From contig NZ_CP012670.1 of the NCBI RefSeq assembly GCF_004135735.1, forward strand, positions 248,001 through 312,000: a DNA stretch of 64,000 nucleotides. The letters run 5' to 3'. Source of the DNA: Sorangium cellulosum (GTDB lineage: Bacteria; Myxococcota_A; Polyangia; Polyangiales; Polyangiaceae). The notes beneath the pieces were generated by a model. It searched no databases. It had not been told where the DNA came from and saw only the letters and a list, made by a program, of their open reading frames with translations. Both the position numbers and the translations under genes were made by a program. Each line of letters begins with the position of its first letter. The first letter of the stretch is position 1. Below are positions 21,098 to 29,128 of this stretch, one piece after another.

Positions 21098-22462
21098 ATG
21101 GCCTCGGAGCGACCCCCCTGTCAGGACGTCGGCGCGACGACGGTGCTGGAGGCGCGCCCCCGCGAGGTGGCGTTCCGCCGCTTCCGCGTCCACGTGCAGC
21201 TCGGCCCGGATCAGGGCGCCTCGCAGGTGGCGGACGCGCCGGAGCTCGTGATCGGCACCGCGCGTGGAAACCAGCTTGTCCTGACCGATCAGGCGGTGTC
21301 GCGGCACCACGGCGTCATCACCGTGACGCCGCAGGGCTTTCTGCTCCGCGATCTCGGCAGCACCAACGGCACGAGGGTGGGCGGGATCCGCGTCGAGGCG
21401 GCGTACCTGGAGCCGGGAGCGCTGATCGGCATGGGCCAGTCCACGCTCCGGTTCGACGTCCTCCCGGACGAGATCCGCGAGCCGCTCGGCGACGAGGACC
21501 TCTCGGGGCGGGTCCTCGGGCAGAGCACCGCCATGCGGCGGATCTTCGCCATGCTGCCGCGGGTCGCGGCCTCCGACTCGACGGTGCTCCTCGAGGGCGA
21601 GACCGGCACCGGCAAGGGGCTCCTCGCCGAGCTGATCCATCAGCAGAGCCGCCGCGCCGCGGGGCCCTTCGTCGTGATCGATTGCAGCGCGATCCCGCCG
21701 ACGCTCATCGAGTCCGAGCTCTTCGGGCACGCCCGGGGCGCGTTCACGGGCGCGCAGCAGGCGCGGGCGGGCGCCTTCGAGGCGGCGCGCGGGGGGACGG
21801 TGCTGCTCGACGAGCTCGGCGAGCTCAGGCCCGACCTGCAGCCCAAGCTGCTCCGCGCCCTCGAGGAGCGGACGATCCGGCGCGTCGGCAGCCTCGATCC
21901 GATCCGCCTGGACGTGCGGGTGATCGCCGCCACGAACCGCGATCTTCGTCAGGAGGTGAACCGGGGGAGCTTCCGCTCCGATCTCTTCTATCGGCTCAAC
22001 GTGGTCCGGATACGCGTCCCGTCGCTGCGCGAGCGCCGCGAGGACATTCCGCTCCTCGTCGCGCACTTCTACCGGCAGTTCGCGGACGGGGCCAAGCCGC
22101 CGCTGGAGCTCGTGGAGGCCATGACGCGGCACGACTGGCCGGGCAACGTCCGTGAGCTGCGCGGCGCGGTCGAGCGGGCCGTGCTCCTCGGGGATCCGGT
22201 GCTCTGGCGGGACGGCGCCGCGGCCGGGGACGGCGTCGCGGAGGGGGAGGCGCGAGACAGCGTCTTCCGGGAAGATGACCTGTCGCTGTCGTTTCGTGAA
22301 GCGAAGGAGCGTGTCGTCGCGTCGTGGGAGCGCGCCTATGTCCACGCGCTGATCCGCGCGAACGGCAGCAATGTCTCGCGGGCGGCGCGGGCGGCGCGGA
22401 TGGATCGCAACTACCTGCGGGAGCTGCTCCGCCGCCACGGCGTCCTGGCGACCGACGCCTGA
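21098..22462 (+). CDS. FHA-domain sigma-54-dependent activator
   Basis: 454 residues. The N-terminal FHA domain (about 20-115) shows VSRHHGVITV and RDLGSTNGTRVGG, the phosphothreonine-binding signature. A sigma-54 AAA+ domain follows (about 135-355): Walker A GETGTGKG, the sigma-54 contact loop GAFTGA, Walker B GTVLLDELGE, and the arginine finger region. The C-terminal Fis-type HTH ends with RAARAARMDRNYLRELLRRH. Such FHA activators in myxobacteria respond to phosphorylation by Ser/Thr kinases, and the two kinase genes upstream at 14-20 kb are candidate partners (inference). The ATG at 21098 (MASERPP) is preferred to a GTG three codons earlier. It is convergent with the Ala-rich lipoprotein gene 33 bases away. 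Confidence 0.93.
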   Translation: MASERPPCQDVGATTVLEARPREVAFRRFRVHVQLGPDQGASQVADAPELVIGTARGNQLVLTDQAVSRHHGVITVTPQGFLLRDLGSTNGTRVGGIRVEAAYLEPGALIGMGQSTLRFDVLPDEIREPLGDEDLSGRVLGQSTAMRRIFAMLPRVAASDSTVLLEGETGTGKGLLAELIHQQSRRAAGPFVVIDCSAIPPTLIESELFGHARGAFTGAQQARAGAFEAARGGTVLLDELGELRPDLQPKLLRALEERTIRRVGSLDPIRLDVRVIAATNRDLRQEVNRGSFRSDLFYRLNVVRIRVPSLRERREDIPLLVAHFYRQFADGAKPPLELVEAMTRHDWPGNVRELRGAVERAVLLGDPVLWRDGAAAGDGVAEGEARDSVFREDDLSLSFREAKERVVASWERAYVHALIRANGSNVSRAARAARMDRNYLRELLRRHGVLATDA

Positions 22463-22465
22463 GCG

Positions 22466-22490
22466 ACCGCCGCCCCCGCCGGCGGCCGTC
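22466..22490. terminator. Possible bidirectional terminator stem
   Basis: In the 33 bases between two convergent genes, GACCGCCGCC and GGCGGCCGTC pair with one mismatch around a CCCGCC loop. There is no T-run, so only the position between convergent stops supports it. Confidence 0.35.
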
Positions 22491-22495
22491 CTGGA

Positions 22496-23956
22496 TCACA
22501 TGGGCGTGCGGAACATGGCCTGTGCGGAGCAGAGGACGTCGGTCACCACCTCCGCGTCGGCCTCGGCGGAGGCCGCCTCGGCGAGCGTCGGCGCGAGCTC
22601 CTCGACCCCCGCCGCGAACGTCGCGTAGGCCTCGATGACGGCGTCGAGCTCGGCGTCGAGGCTGCCCGCCGCGCCCGCGCCGGCCTTCGCCTTGGCGTCG
22701 AGGTAGGCCGAGAGCGCCGCCTTCAGGTCGGCGTCGAGCTGGGCGTTCAGGTCGACCGTGGCGTCGAGGACCGCGTTCAGCGCCGCCCTGGCGTCGGCGG
22801 TGGCGCCCACGAGCACGCCGAGCGCGCCGCCGACGTCGGCCTGCGCGTCGCCGGTGAGGCTCGCGACGAACGCCGCGCGCGCGGCGACGATCGCGTCCAC
22901 GCTGGCCGCGGCGGCCACGGCCGCCTCGAGCTCCGCGCCTGCCTCCGCGATGGCGCTGACGGTGGCCTGCGCCGCCCCGCTCAGCTTGGCGATCTCGACC
23001 GCTGCCTTCACGGTCGCGCGCGCTTCCAGCTCCGCGGCGGCGTGCAGGCTGGCGAAGACGACCGCGTCCACGTCCGCGGACGCGTCGAGCGCGGCGCTGA
23101 GCGCGGCGCGGAAGGTCACGCTGGCCGCGGCCTGCGCCCGGGCGCGGACGTCGGCGGTGGCGCCCGCGGCCTCGAGCGCGGCGTCGAGATCGGCGAGGAA
23201 CCGCGCGGTGGCCTCTCCGGCTGGGACGTCGCGGTCGAGCGCCGCGTTCAGGGTCTCGGCGGCTTTCAGCTCGGCGCTGGCCAGCGCCTCCGCGCCGACG
23301 TCCACGCCGGCGGCCGCGAGCGCGCGCAGCTCCGCGTGATGGGCTCCCAGCGTCGCCCCGGCGAGCGCCTTGATCACCGCCTCGAGCTCGGCGCCGGCGG
23401 ACACCGCGCCGGCGATGGCCGCGGCGAGCTCCGCGTGGACGAGCGCGCGCACGTCCGTCGCCAGGGTGGCGTCTGCGCTCACGCTGGCGGCCAGATCGAT
23501 GAGCACCTGCGCCTCGACCGAGCTCTCGGTCGAGATGGGCGCCGCGGTGACGGTCTTGCCCGCGGCGTCCGCGGACGCCTCGACGAACGCGGCGCCGATC
23601 ACCTGGCCTGAGCCGTCGAGGGCCTGGATGATGAGCGGCCTGGCGTCGGCCGCGATCTCCGCGGAGAAGGCCCCCTCGGCGTCGATCGTGGTCTCCACCA
23701 GCGACTCCAGCGCGCCGGTCTCGAGGAGATGCGCGACGCGGACGGTCCTCGTGCTCTCGACGGTGCCCTCGCCGGCGAGGCCGTGATCGAGGGATCCGGC
23801 GCCCTCGTTGGTCACATGTCCGCTCACGACCGCGAGCGCGCCGGCGCCGGTATCGCTCTCCGAGGACGAGCCGCTCGCGCCGGAGGAACACCCCAGGGCC
23901 ATCGAGACGCCGATCACCAGAGCCAACACGCTGCACTTCGAAGAGATCGTCTTCAT
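22496..23956 (-). CDS. Large Ala-rich helical lipoprotein
   Basis: A 486-residue lipoprotein with signal VLALVIGVSMALGC (lipid Cys at about residue 23) and a Ser/Gly-rich tether. A beta-rich segment at about 40-130 (VVSGHVTNEGAG, TRTVRVAHLLETGALE, IIQALDGSGQVIGAAFVEA) is followed by about 340 residues made mostly of Ala, Asp, Glu, Val and Leu (e.g. ADATLATDVRALVHAELAAA) that must be almost wholly alpha-helical. There are three cysteines, no enzymatic motif, and no family I recognise. I start at the ATG at 23956 (AGGAGTGAGC upstream); a GTG two codons earlier is less well spaced. The codon bias is normal for the genome. It may be a rod-like surface or periplasmic protein; that is inference from composition. 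Confidence 0.78.
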   Translation of the reverse strand: MKTISSKCSVLALVIGVSMALGCSSGASGSSSESDTGAGALAVVSGHVTNEGAGSLDHGLAGEGTVESTRTVRVAHLLETGALESLVETTIDAEGAFSAEIAADARPLIIQALDGSGQVIGAAFVEASADAAGKTVTAAPISTESSVEAQVLIDLAASVSADATLATDVRALVHAELAAAIAGAVSAGAELEAVIKALAGATLGAHHAELRALAAAGVDVGAEALASAELKAAETLNAALDRDVPAGEATARFLADLDAALEAAGATADVRARAQAAASVTFRAALSAALDASADVDAVVFASLHAAAELEARATVKAAVEIAKLSGAAQATVSAIAEAGAELEAAVAAAASVDAIVAARAAFVASLTGDAQADVGGALGVLVGATADARAALNAVLDATVDLNAQLDADLKAALSAYLDAKAKAGAGAAGSLDAELDAVIEAYATFAAGVEELAPTLAEAASAEADAEVVTDVLCSAQAMFRTPM

Positions 23957-24493
23957 GCTCACTCCTGTGTTTGCGGTGTACAGTTCGCGACCCCTGGGTT
24001 CCTATCGCCCGGATGCTCCGCCGATGCTCCGCGCGCCGACGCGCGAGGTGCGAGTCGGCCGGGATCGGCCGGAAGCAGGGCTCGATTGCGCCTGCTGCTC
24101 ACGCCTACAAGCAGGCTCCGTGCCGCCGGAGCGAGGCGGCCTTGCTGCGTGGAGTCCACGGCGGGATCGCGGGGGATCGGCGTGGAATGAAGCGAGGCGG
24201 GGACCGCGGATCCGCCGGGCGGGATGGGCGTATCGGCTGCTGGCAACAGCCAGCAGTGCTGCGGGCTGTCGCAGGCATCGACCCTCTCTCCGTGGTCGGA
24301 GCCGGCGGGAGCCATCGCACGCTCGGCCAGCTCCTGCGGCTCGATGTGGGCCCAGGACACCTCATGGTCGCTGCTGCGCTACCGGAGCTCGATCTGCTCC
24401 ACCCTCACCGCGCAGATCAGGAGATCATCGCGCCCCGCGATGCGGAAGGCGGCCTGGCCGCGGAAGGCGGCCTGGCCGATGCCGCGCGGGTCG
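23957..24493. other. Intergenic region, no gene supported
   Basis: It lies upstream of the Ala-rich lipoprotein gene and beyond the stop of the next minus-strand gene. It contains a tandem duplication of GCGGAAGGCGGCCTGGCC at about 24438-24475. Frames on both strands lack domain-like content. Confidence 0.4.
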
Positions 24494-25054
24494 TCAGAGG
24501 CACTCGGCGAGGCCGTCGTAGAGCGAGCGGCCCGTTCCGGGGAGCGCGGCGTGGATCGCCCGCTCTCCCGGCGTCGAGAGCGCCTCGATGAGGTCGCTGA
24601 CGGGCGTCTCGGGGGCGAGGGGCATCACGCAGGGAAAGATCCTGGCGTCCACCTCCACCTCGCCGGTGGCGGGCAAGATCTCCTCGTTGCTCGCGGCGAG
24701 GACCCACACGCAGCTGCCGATCGTCCCGGCGTGCGCCTCGACGGAGCAGCGGAATCGAAGGGGCTCGTAGTTGCTGTAGTCGCCTTCGCAGAAGGTGTCG
24801 CCGCAAACGGCGTCGAAGTCGTCCTTCAGGTCGCGAAGGATTTCGTACCATGCGTCGATCTCGGTCGGGCTCGTGAGGTACGAGCCGGCATCGACGAAGC
24901 GCTTCGGGGCCATCGAGCCGGCCGGGGTGCCGCTCTCGTCTTGCTGCTGCGGCGCGGCGCTCTCCGGTCGCTGCGGGGCGGCGGTGCCCTGGGCCGCGGA
25001 GCAGGCGAGGACGAGGATGGAGATGAGCGTGAATAAGGCGTGACGAATCAACAT
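24494..25054 (-). CDS. Small lipoprotein of unknown function
   Basis: A 186-residue lipoprotein: signal LFTLISILVLAC, then a Gln/Pro/Ala-rich tether (about 22-50) and a folded part from about 55 with four cysteines in CGDTFCEGDYSNYEPLRFRC and C-V-W-V (GSCVWVLAASNEEI), ending DGLAECL. Disulfides are likely. The ATG at 25054 has GGAGG at good spacing; an in-frame ATG at 25066 lies upstream of that site and is less likely. No known family. It lies beside the duplicated lipoprotein pair at 25.5 and 26.7 kb but is not homologous to them by eye. Confidence 0.75.
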   Translation of the reverse strand: MLIRHALFTLISILVLACSAAQGTAAPQRPESAAPQQQDESGTPAGSMAPKRFVDAGSYLTSPTEIDAWYEILRDLKDDFDAVCGDTFCEGDYSNYEPLRFRCSVEAHAGTIGSCVWVLAASNEEILPATGEVEVDARIFPCVMPLAPETPVSDLIEALSTPGERAIHAALPGTGRSLYDGLAECL

Positions 25055-25505
25055 GCGTGCCTCCATTCGAGCGCGACGCGCGCGGCGTCGCCTCGAGCCA
25101 TCACGCCGCTCCCGCGCCTCCGCGCTGTCCTCAGGCAGCGAGGCCAGCACGAGGTCGGATGTCGCGGCGTTTCGGGGAGCACGCACTGCGAACGGCGTGC
25201 CCTGGCTTTTGCGCGGGATTTCGCGGCTTTTTCCGCCCCCCGGGCCTGGCGGCCGCCACCCTTGCCACCAGGTCCGCCAGCGCGGGGCGCCTCGGCCTGC
25301 GGGGCGCCTCAACCTGGGTGAGGTCGCCTCAACGACGCCAGGCGGCGGTGCTGGAGCGCTGCCGTGCATCGGGCAGCGACCGCCCCTGATACGGTGGCTG
25401 CTGATGGATGATGAATGCTGGTGACGGCCGTGAATATGGCGTTCGCCGACAGAGCAGGTGTCGGCGCGGTGGCGTCTGGCTTCAATCAAGGAAGACGAGA
25501 TCCTC
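25055..25505. other. Intergenic region with start of a duplicated segment
   Basis: The part from about 25330 to the start codon at 25506 resembles the sequence before 26738, so it belongs to the duplicated unit. The rest, between the divergent lipoprotein genes, shows no gene. Confidence 0.5.
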
Positions 25506-25922
25506 ATGGACCTATCGAAGGTGCTCTCAGGTCTCAGCGGCTGCATGGTGGTCGCCGCCTCGCTCACGGGATGTATCCGCGTTGATGGAGATGAGCTCGA
25601 GCCCGAGGGCGGCTCGCTCACCATCGCGCTCAGGATCGACCACAACGACGACCCGTCGCAGTGCTTCGTCTACGACGTGGACGCGCTGGCGGTCGCGATC
25701 ACGGGCGAGGCTGGCTTCGTTACCGAGGCCGTCGCGGATTGCCACGATCTCGGCATGACCTTCGACGGCCTGCTCCCGGGCCGTTACGACGTCGAGGTGC
25801 GGCTGCTGGATTCCGCCGGAGATCTGAAGAGCGAGATCGTGAGGCGCTCGGGCGTCGCCGTGGAGAGCGGCTCCGATAGGGTCCTCGAGGTCGACTTCGC
25901 CTTCGATTGGATCGACGCCTGA
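25506..25922 (+). CDS. Small lipoprotein, paralogue 1
   Basis: A 138-residue lipoprotein: signal LSGLSGCMVVAASLTGC (lipid Cys at about 20), then an acidic beta-rich domain with GGSLTIALRIDHNDDPSQCF, DVDALAVAITGEAGFVTEAV and GLLPGRYDVEVRLLD, ending in the acidic DFAFDWIDA. It resembles a small beta-sandwich (prealbumin/CarboxypepD_reg-like) but no family is certain. The start is the ATG after AAGGAAGACGAGATCCTC. It is clearly homologous to the gene at 26738, and their upstream regions match too, so it arose by local duplication. Two cysteines in the mature part are conserved between copies. Function unknown. Confidence 0.8.
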   Translation: MDLSKVLSGLSGCMVVAASLTGCIRVDGDELEPEGGSLTIALRIDHNDDPSQCFVYDVDALAVAITGEAGFVTEAVADCHDLGMTFDGLLPGRYDVEVRLLDSAGDLKSEIVRRSGVAVESGSDRVLEVDFAFDWIDA

Positions 25923-26039
25923 GGCGCGCGGGCCCGGCGGCGCGGCAGCGCCAGGCGGCAGTACCCCCCGGGACCGCGAGCCCCCGCGCCGGGAGCCCGC
26001 GGTCGTCGCGGCACCGGAGACGACCGCGGGCGGCGATGC

Positions 26040-26477
26040 CTAGCGGGTGACCGTCCGCACGCGGTGCGCGTGATGGTGGCGGTGGTGATGGTGGACGTGC
26101 GGGGAGCGCCGCTCGAGGTGGACGCGGTGCTGGGCCAGGGCGCGCGGCTCGCGGCGGTAGTAGGCCCAGCCGTGGCGGGTGGGGTAGTACCAGCGGCCAT
26201 CGACGTAGTAGACGTACGTGCCGTGATAGTACACGCGGGGCCGAGCCTCGATGTCGACCGGCACCACCCGGGTGTGAACGACCGGCTCCTCGACCACCGT
26301 CAACTCCTGAACCACGACGGTCGGGCGCGCAGGAGCGACGGCCCTGGTCCGAACCTCGGCGGCGCACCCCGCCGCGCCGAGGAGCGCGGACACGGCGAGC
26401 GCGGCCATCACCGCGAGCCTGCTGCGTCCGGGGGCGAGCGCGGTGGCGCCGGGCGACGAAAAGTTGCTGACTGACAC
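26040..26477 (-). CDS. His-rich lipoprotein with YHGTYVYYVDGRWYY motif
   Basis: About 145 residues. Signal VMAALAVSALLGAAGC, a Val/Thr-rich linker, a tyrosine-rich module (RVYYHGTYVYYVDGRWYY, GWAYYRREP), and a C-terminal His cluster HVHHHHRHHHAHRVRTVTR that could bind metal ions such as Ni, Cu or Zn (inference). Similar short Tyr/His-rich lipoproteins are common in myxobacteria, function unknown. The GTG at 26477 has GGAGG 5 bases upstream, which decides the start; an ATG at 26489 gives four more residues. It is inserted on the opposite strand between the two paralogous lipoprotein genes. Confidence 0.75.
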   Translation of the reverse strand: MSVSNFSSPGATALAPGRSRLAVMAALAVSALLGAAGCAAEVRTRAVAPARPTVVVQELTVVEEPVVHTRVVPVDIEARPRVYYHGTYVYYVDGRWYYPTRHGWAYYRREPRALAQHRVHLERRSPHVHHHHRHHHAHRVRTVTR

Positions 26478-26737
26478 GTTGACCTCCATGCCCCTCACGT
26501 CAGCAACGTCAATGCCAGGCGGCGGCGCCTGAGCGCCGCCGCGCATCCAGCAGCGACCGTCGCTGGTACGGTGGTTGCTAATGAGCCTGAGCCGCTGTTG
26601 AGTTGCTGGTGATTTGTTGATCAGATGATGCGCTGTCGGCTGATGCGTGTTGGTGGCCGCCGTGCACGCGGCGTTCGCCGGCAGGGCAGGCGTCGGTGCG
26701 ACAGCGCCAGACTTCAGATAAGGAAGACGAGATCCCC

Positions 26738-27148
26738 ATGAAACTGTCGAAGGTGCTCTCAGGTCTGGGCGGCTGCATGATGGCCGCTGCCTCGCTCACC
26801 GGATGCGTCATCGTCGATGGCGATGGCCCCGAGAGCGGCTCGCTCACCGTTGCGGTCACCATCAATCGCAGCGACGACCCGTGGCAGTGCTTCACCCACG
26901 ACGTGGACGGGCTGGCGGTCTCCCTCGTGGACGAGGACGGCTTCGTCACCGAGGCCATCGCGGATTGCGACGATTTCGGCATGACCTTCGACGGCCTCCC
27001 CTCGGGCTTCTACGACGTCGAGGTGTGGCTCCTGGATTTCGCCGGGCGTCCGAAGAGCGACATCGTGATCGTCGAGTACATCAGCGTCGATGACGGCTTC
27101 GAGACGGTCGTCGACATCGACTTCCCCTCCGGGGCGATCGATCCCTGA
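26738..27148 (+). CDS. Small lipoprotein, paralogue 2
   Basis: A 136-residue lipoprotein homologous along its whole length to the gene at 25506: signal LSGLGGCMMAAASLTGC, then GSLTVAVTINRSDDPWQCF, DVDGLAVSLVDEDGFVTEAI, and GLPSGFYDVEVWLLD. Roughly 60 percent of positions match by eye, so the duplication is not recent. The start is the ATG after AAGGAAGACGAGATCCCC, like its twin. About 175 bases upstream are also similar between copies, so both may share the same control. Function unknown. Confidence 0.8.
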   Translation: MKLSKVLSGLGGCMMAAASLTGCVIVDGDGPESGSLTVAVTINRSDDPWQCFTHDVDGLAVSLVDEDGFVTEAIADCDDFGMTFDGLPSGFYDVEVWLLDFAGRPKSDIVIVEYISVDDGFETVVDIDFPSGAIDP

Positions 27149-27223
27149 CGCGCGCGCCGGGTCGCGCTGCGGCGTCAGGACCTCTCCGCCGAGGGCCGCG
27201 CGTCGAGCGCGTGAGGGGCCTTC

Positions 27224-27256
27224 GCCGAGGCGGTCCACAGGAGGGCCCGCCTCGGC
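27224..27256. terminator. Hairpin between convergent genes
   Basis: GCCGAGGCGG (27224-27233) and CCGCCTCGGC (27247-27256) are a perfect 10-base inverted repeat with a 13-base loop, located between the convergent lipoprotein and rhomboid genes. There is no T-run. Confidence 0.45.
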
Positions 27257-27304
27257 CCAGGTCCCGCGAGCGACGGGCCGGGGACGCGCTCGGGCGATGA
27301 CGCG

Positions 27305-28882
27305 CTAGCGGCAGTACCCCGCGAGCTCCGGCGCGCCGACGCGGCAGGCGGGGCGCGCCACCGCCTCGGCCTCGGGCCTGCGACCCTGGAGCGAGAGCAG
27401 CCCTGCCAGCGAGGCGCGCATCTGCGCCTCCATCTTGCGGTCGGGGAAGTGGATCCGGAAGAGCGCCTCCTCGGCGAGCCCCTTGCGCAGGTGCTCCTCC
27501 GCCAGCGCGAGGTCGCCCTCGCGCGCCGCCTTGTCCGCGGCCAGCCAGCGGGCGCGCGGGTCGCGCGGGTAGCGGGCGAGCAGCGCGTCCGCGTCGGCCG
27601 CGTCGAGCGTCGGCAGCGCCTCGTCGGGGATGACCTCCGCCGCGGCCGCGGCCGCGTAGCCCGGGTAGCTGCTTGCGGCCTTCGCGACGCCGACCGCGTA
27701 GAGCCCCACCGCCAGCGCCGACGCCGCGAGCGCCGCCCTCGCGTGCGCCGGCGCGCGCGCGCCCTTCGGCCAGATCCGCAAGAGCGCCGCGCCGGCGAGC
27801 ACGCCCGCCACCGCCCCGCCGAGGTGCGCCGCGTAGTCGATCTCGCCGCCGCTCCGGTGCGTCACGAGCGGGATGAGCGAGGGCACGAGGATCTGCGCCA
27901 TCGGGAGCATCACCAGCGTCCGGTCGCGCGCCGGCAGCCGGAAGCTCGCCGCGATCGCGGCGGCGAGCAGCCCCATGACCGCGCCCGAGGCCCCGACCGA
28001 GACCGTGGCGTCGCTGCCCAGCGCGAGGCTCAGCAGCGATCCGCCGACCGCGCCGACCAGGAACAGCGCCACGAGGTAGGCGCGCCCGAGGAGGTGCTCG
28101 AGCATCGCGCCGGCCATGTACAGGGCGAAGCCGTTCAACCCGAGGTGGAGCACGTCGCCGTGGAGCAGCGTGGCCGTGAGCAGGCGGTGCCACTCGCCGT
28201 GCTCCAGCACGAGCTGCCGCTGGAGGCCGCCGAGCGCCGTCAGGGTCGACACCGAGACCCCGAGCGGCCCGCCGCCGTCCGCGCTCGACACCGCGAGCAG
28301 GTGCTCGCCCGCGAAGGCGGCGCCCATCACGCCGAGCAGCGCGTACGTGGCGACGGGGCGCTCGACGCCGGCGCCGATCTCGGAGGGCGGCTCGGACAGC
28401 GGCTCGTCCGCGCGCCACGGCGCGCGCAACAGCTTGCGGAGCCAGCGCACCTGGAGGAACGCGAGCGGCGCGCTCGCCCACGCCTCGCCGGTCGGCGGCG
28501 CGGCGATCATCGCGGTCACCCCGACCTTGGCGAGCCCGGGGAGCCGCTGGAGCCGCTTCAGCCGGGCCTGATCGTCGGGATCGAGCGACGGCCGCACCTC
28601 GATGATGAGGAGGTTGACGGGCATCTTCGCCCCGCTCATCCGCCCCGTGAGCGGGAGGCACGCCTTGCCGATCCGGAGGAGCTCCTCCTTCTCGATCGCC
28701 CACCGCCTCGAGGGATCGCGCTCCGCGTCGACGATGCAGAGGATGCAGAGCGTCAGTCCGTCCTCGTACGTCAGCGCGAGGTCGCACGCGTCCACGAGCG
28801 CCGCGGCCGCGAGCGGCACCTCGAAGGTGAAGCCCCGCTCGGCGACGTAGCGCTTCGCGAGGTACGCGGCGAATGAATCCAT
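27305..28882 (-). CDS. Rhomboid-family intramembrane serine protease
   Basis: 525 residues. A cytoplasmic N-terminal domain of about 170 residues (MDSFAAYLAKRYVAERGFTF, CILCIVDAERDPSRRW, NLLIIEVRP) precedes a six-segment rhomboid core (about 185-385): HLGLNGFALYMAG, the nucleophile motif VGASGAVMG (Ser about 299) and the catalytic His in YAAHLGGAVAG (about 353). A periplasmic or cytoplasmic tail with TPR-like helices (about 400-525, RWLAADKAAREGDLALAEEH) ends the protein. Rhomboids cut transmembrane segments of substrate proteins. The ATG at 28882 is the best start; the frame is open another 27 codons without similarity. It is followed by the convergent lipoprotein gene. The N-terminal domain may be a sensor or adaptor (inference). 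Confidence 0.9.
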   Translation of the reverse strand: MDSFAAYLAKRYVAERGFTFEVPLAAAALVDACDLALTYEDGLTLCILCIVDAERDPSRRWAIEKEELLRIGKACLPLTGRMSGAKMPVNLLIIEVRPSLDPDDQARLKRLQRLPGLAKVGVTAMIAAPPTGEAWASAPLAFLQVRWLRKLLRAPWRADEPLSEPPSEIGAGVERPVATYALLGVMGAAFAGEHLLAVSSADGGGPLGVSVSTLTALGGLQRQLVLEHGEWHRLLTATLLHGDVLHLGLNGFALYMAGAMLEHLLGRAYLVALFLVGAVGGSLLSLALGSDATVSVGASGAVMGLLAAAIAASFRLPARDRTLVMLPMAQILVPSLIPLVTHRSGGEIDYAAHLGGAVAGVLAGAALLRIWPKGARAPAHARAALAASALAVGLYAVGVAKAASSYPGYAAAAAAEVIPDEALPTLDAADADALLARYPRDPRARWLAADKAAREGDLALAEEHLRKGLAEEALFRIHFPDRKMEAQMRASLAGLLSLQGRRPEAEAVARPACRVGAPELAGYCR

Positions 28883-29128
28883 CGCTGGATCGTACCAGGG
28901 TGCCCTGCGCCGCTCCAAGCCGGCGCGGCGTTCCGCGTGGCGAGCGTGAGCCGCTCCGGCCACGGTGAGCGCGGATCCAGGGATACACCGGGGTGACGCG
29001 GCCCTGGCGCGCTTGGCGCTCGGTGGGCCGGTGGTGGGTGGATGCGCCTCCGCGGACGAGGCGCCGCGAGCGAGCGGTGGGCGAGCGAGAAAGGCCGCGC
29101 GTCGCGGCTTCAGCGCTCCCCCGGATCG

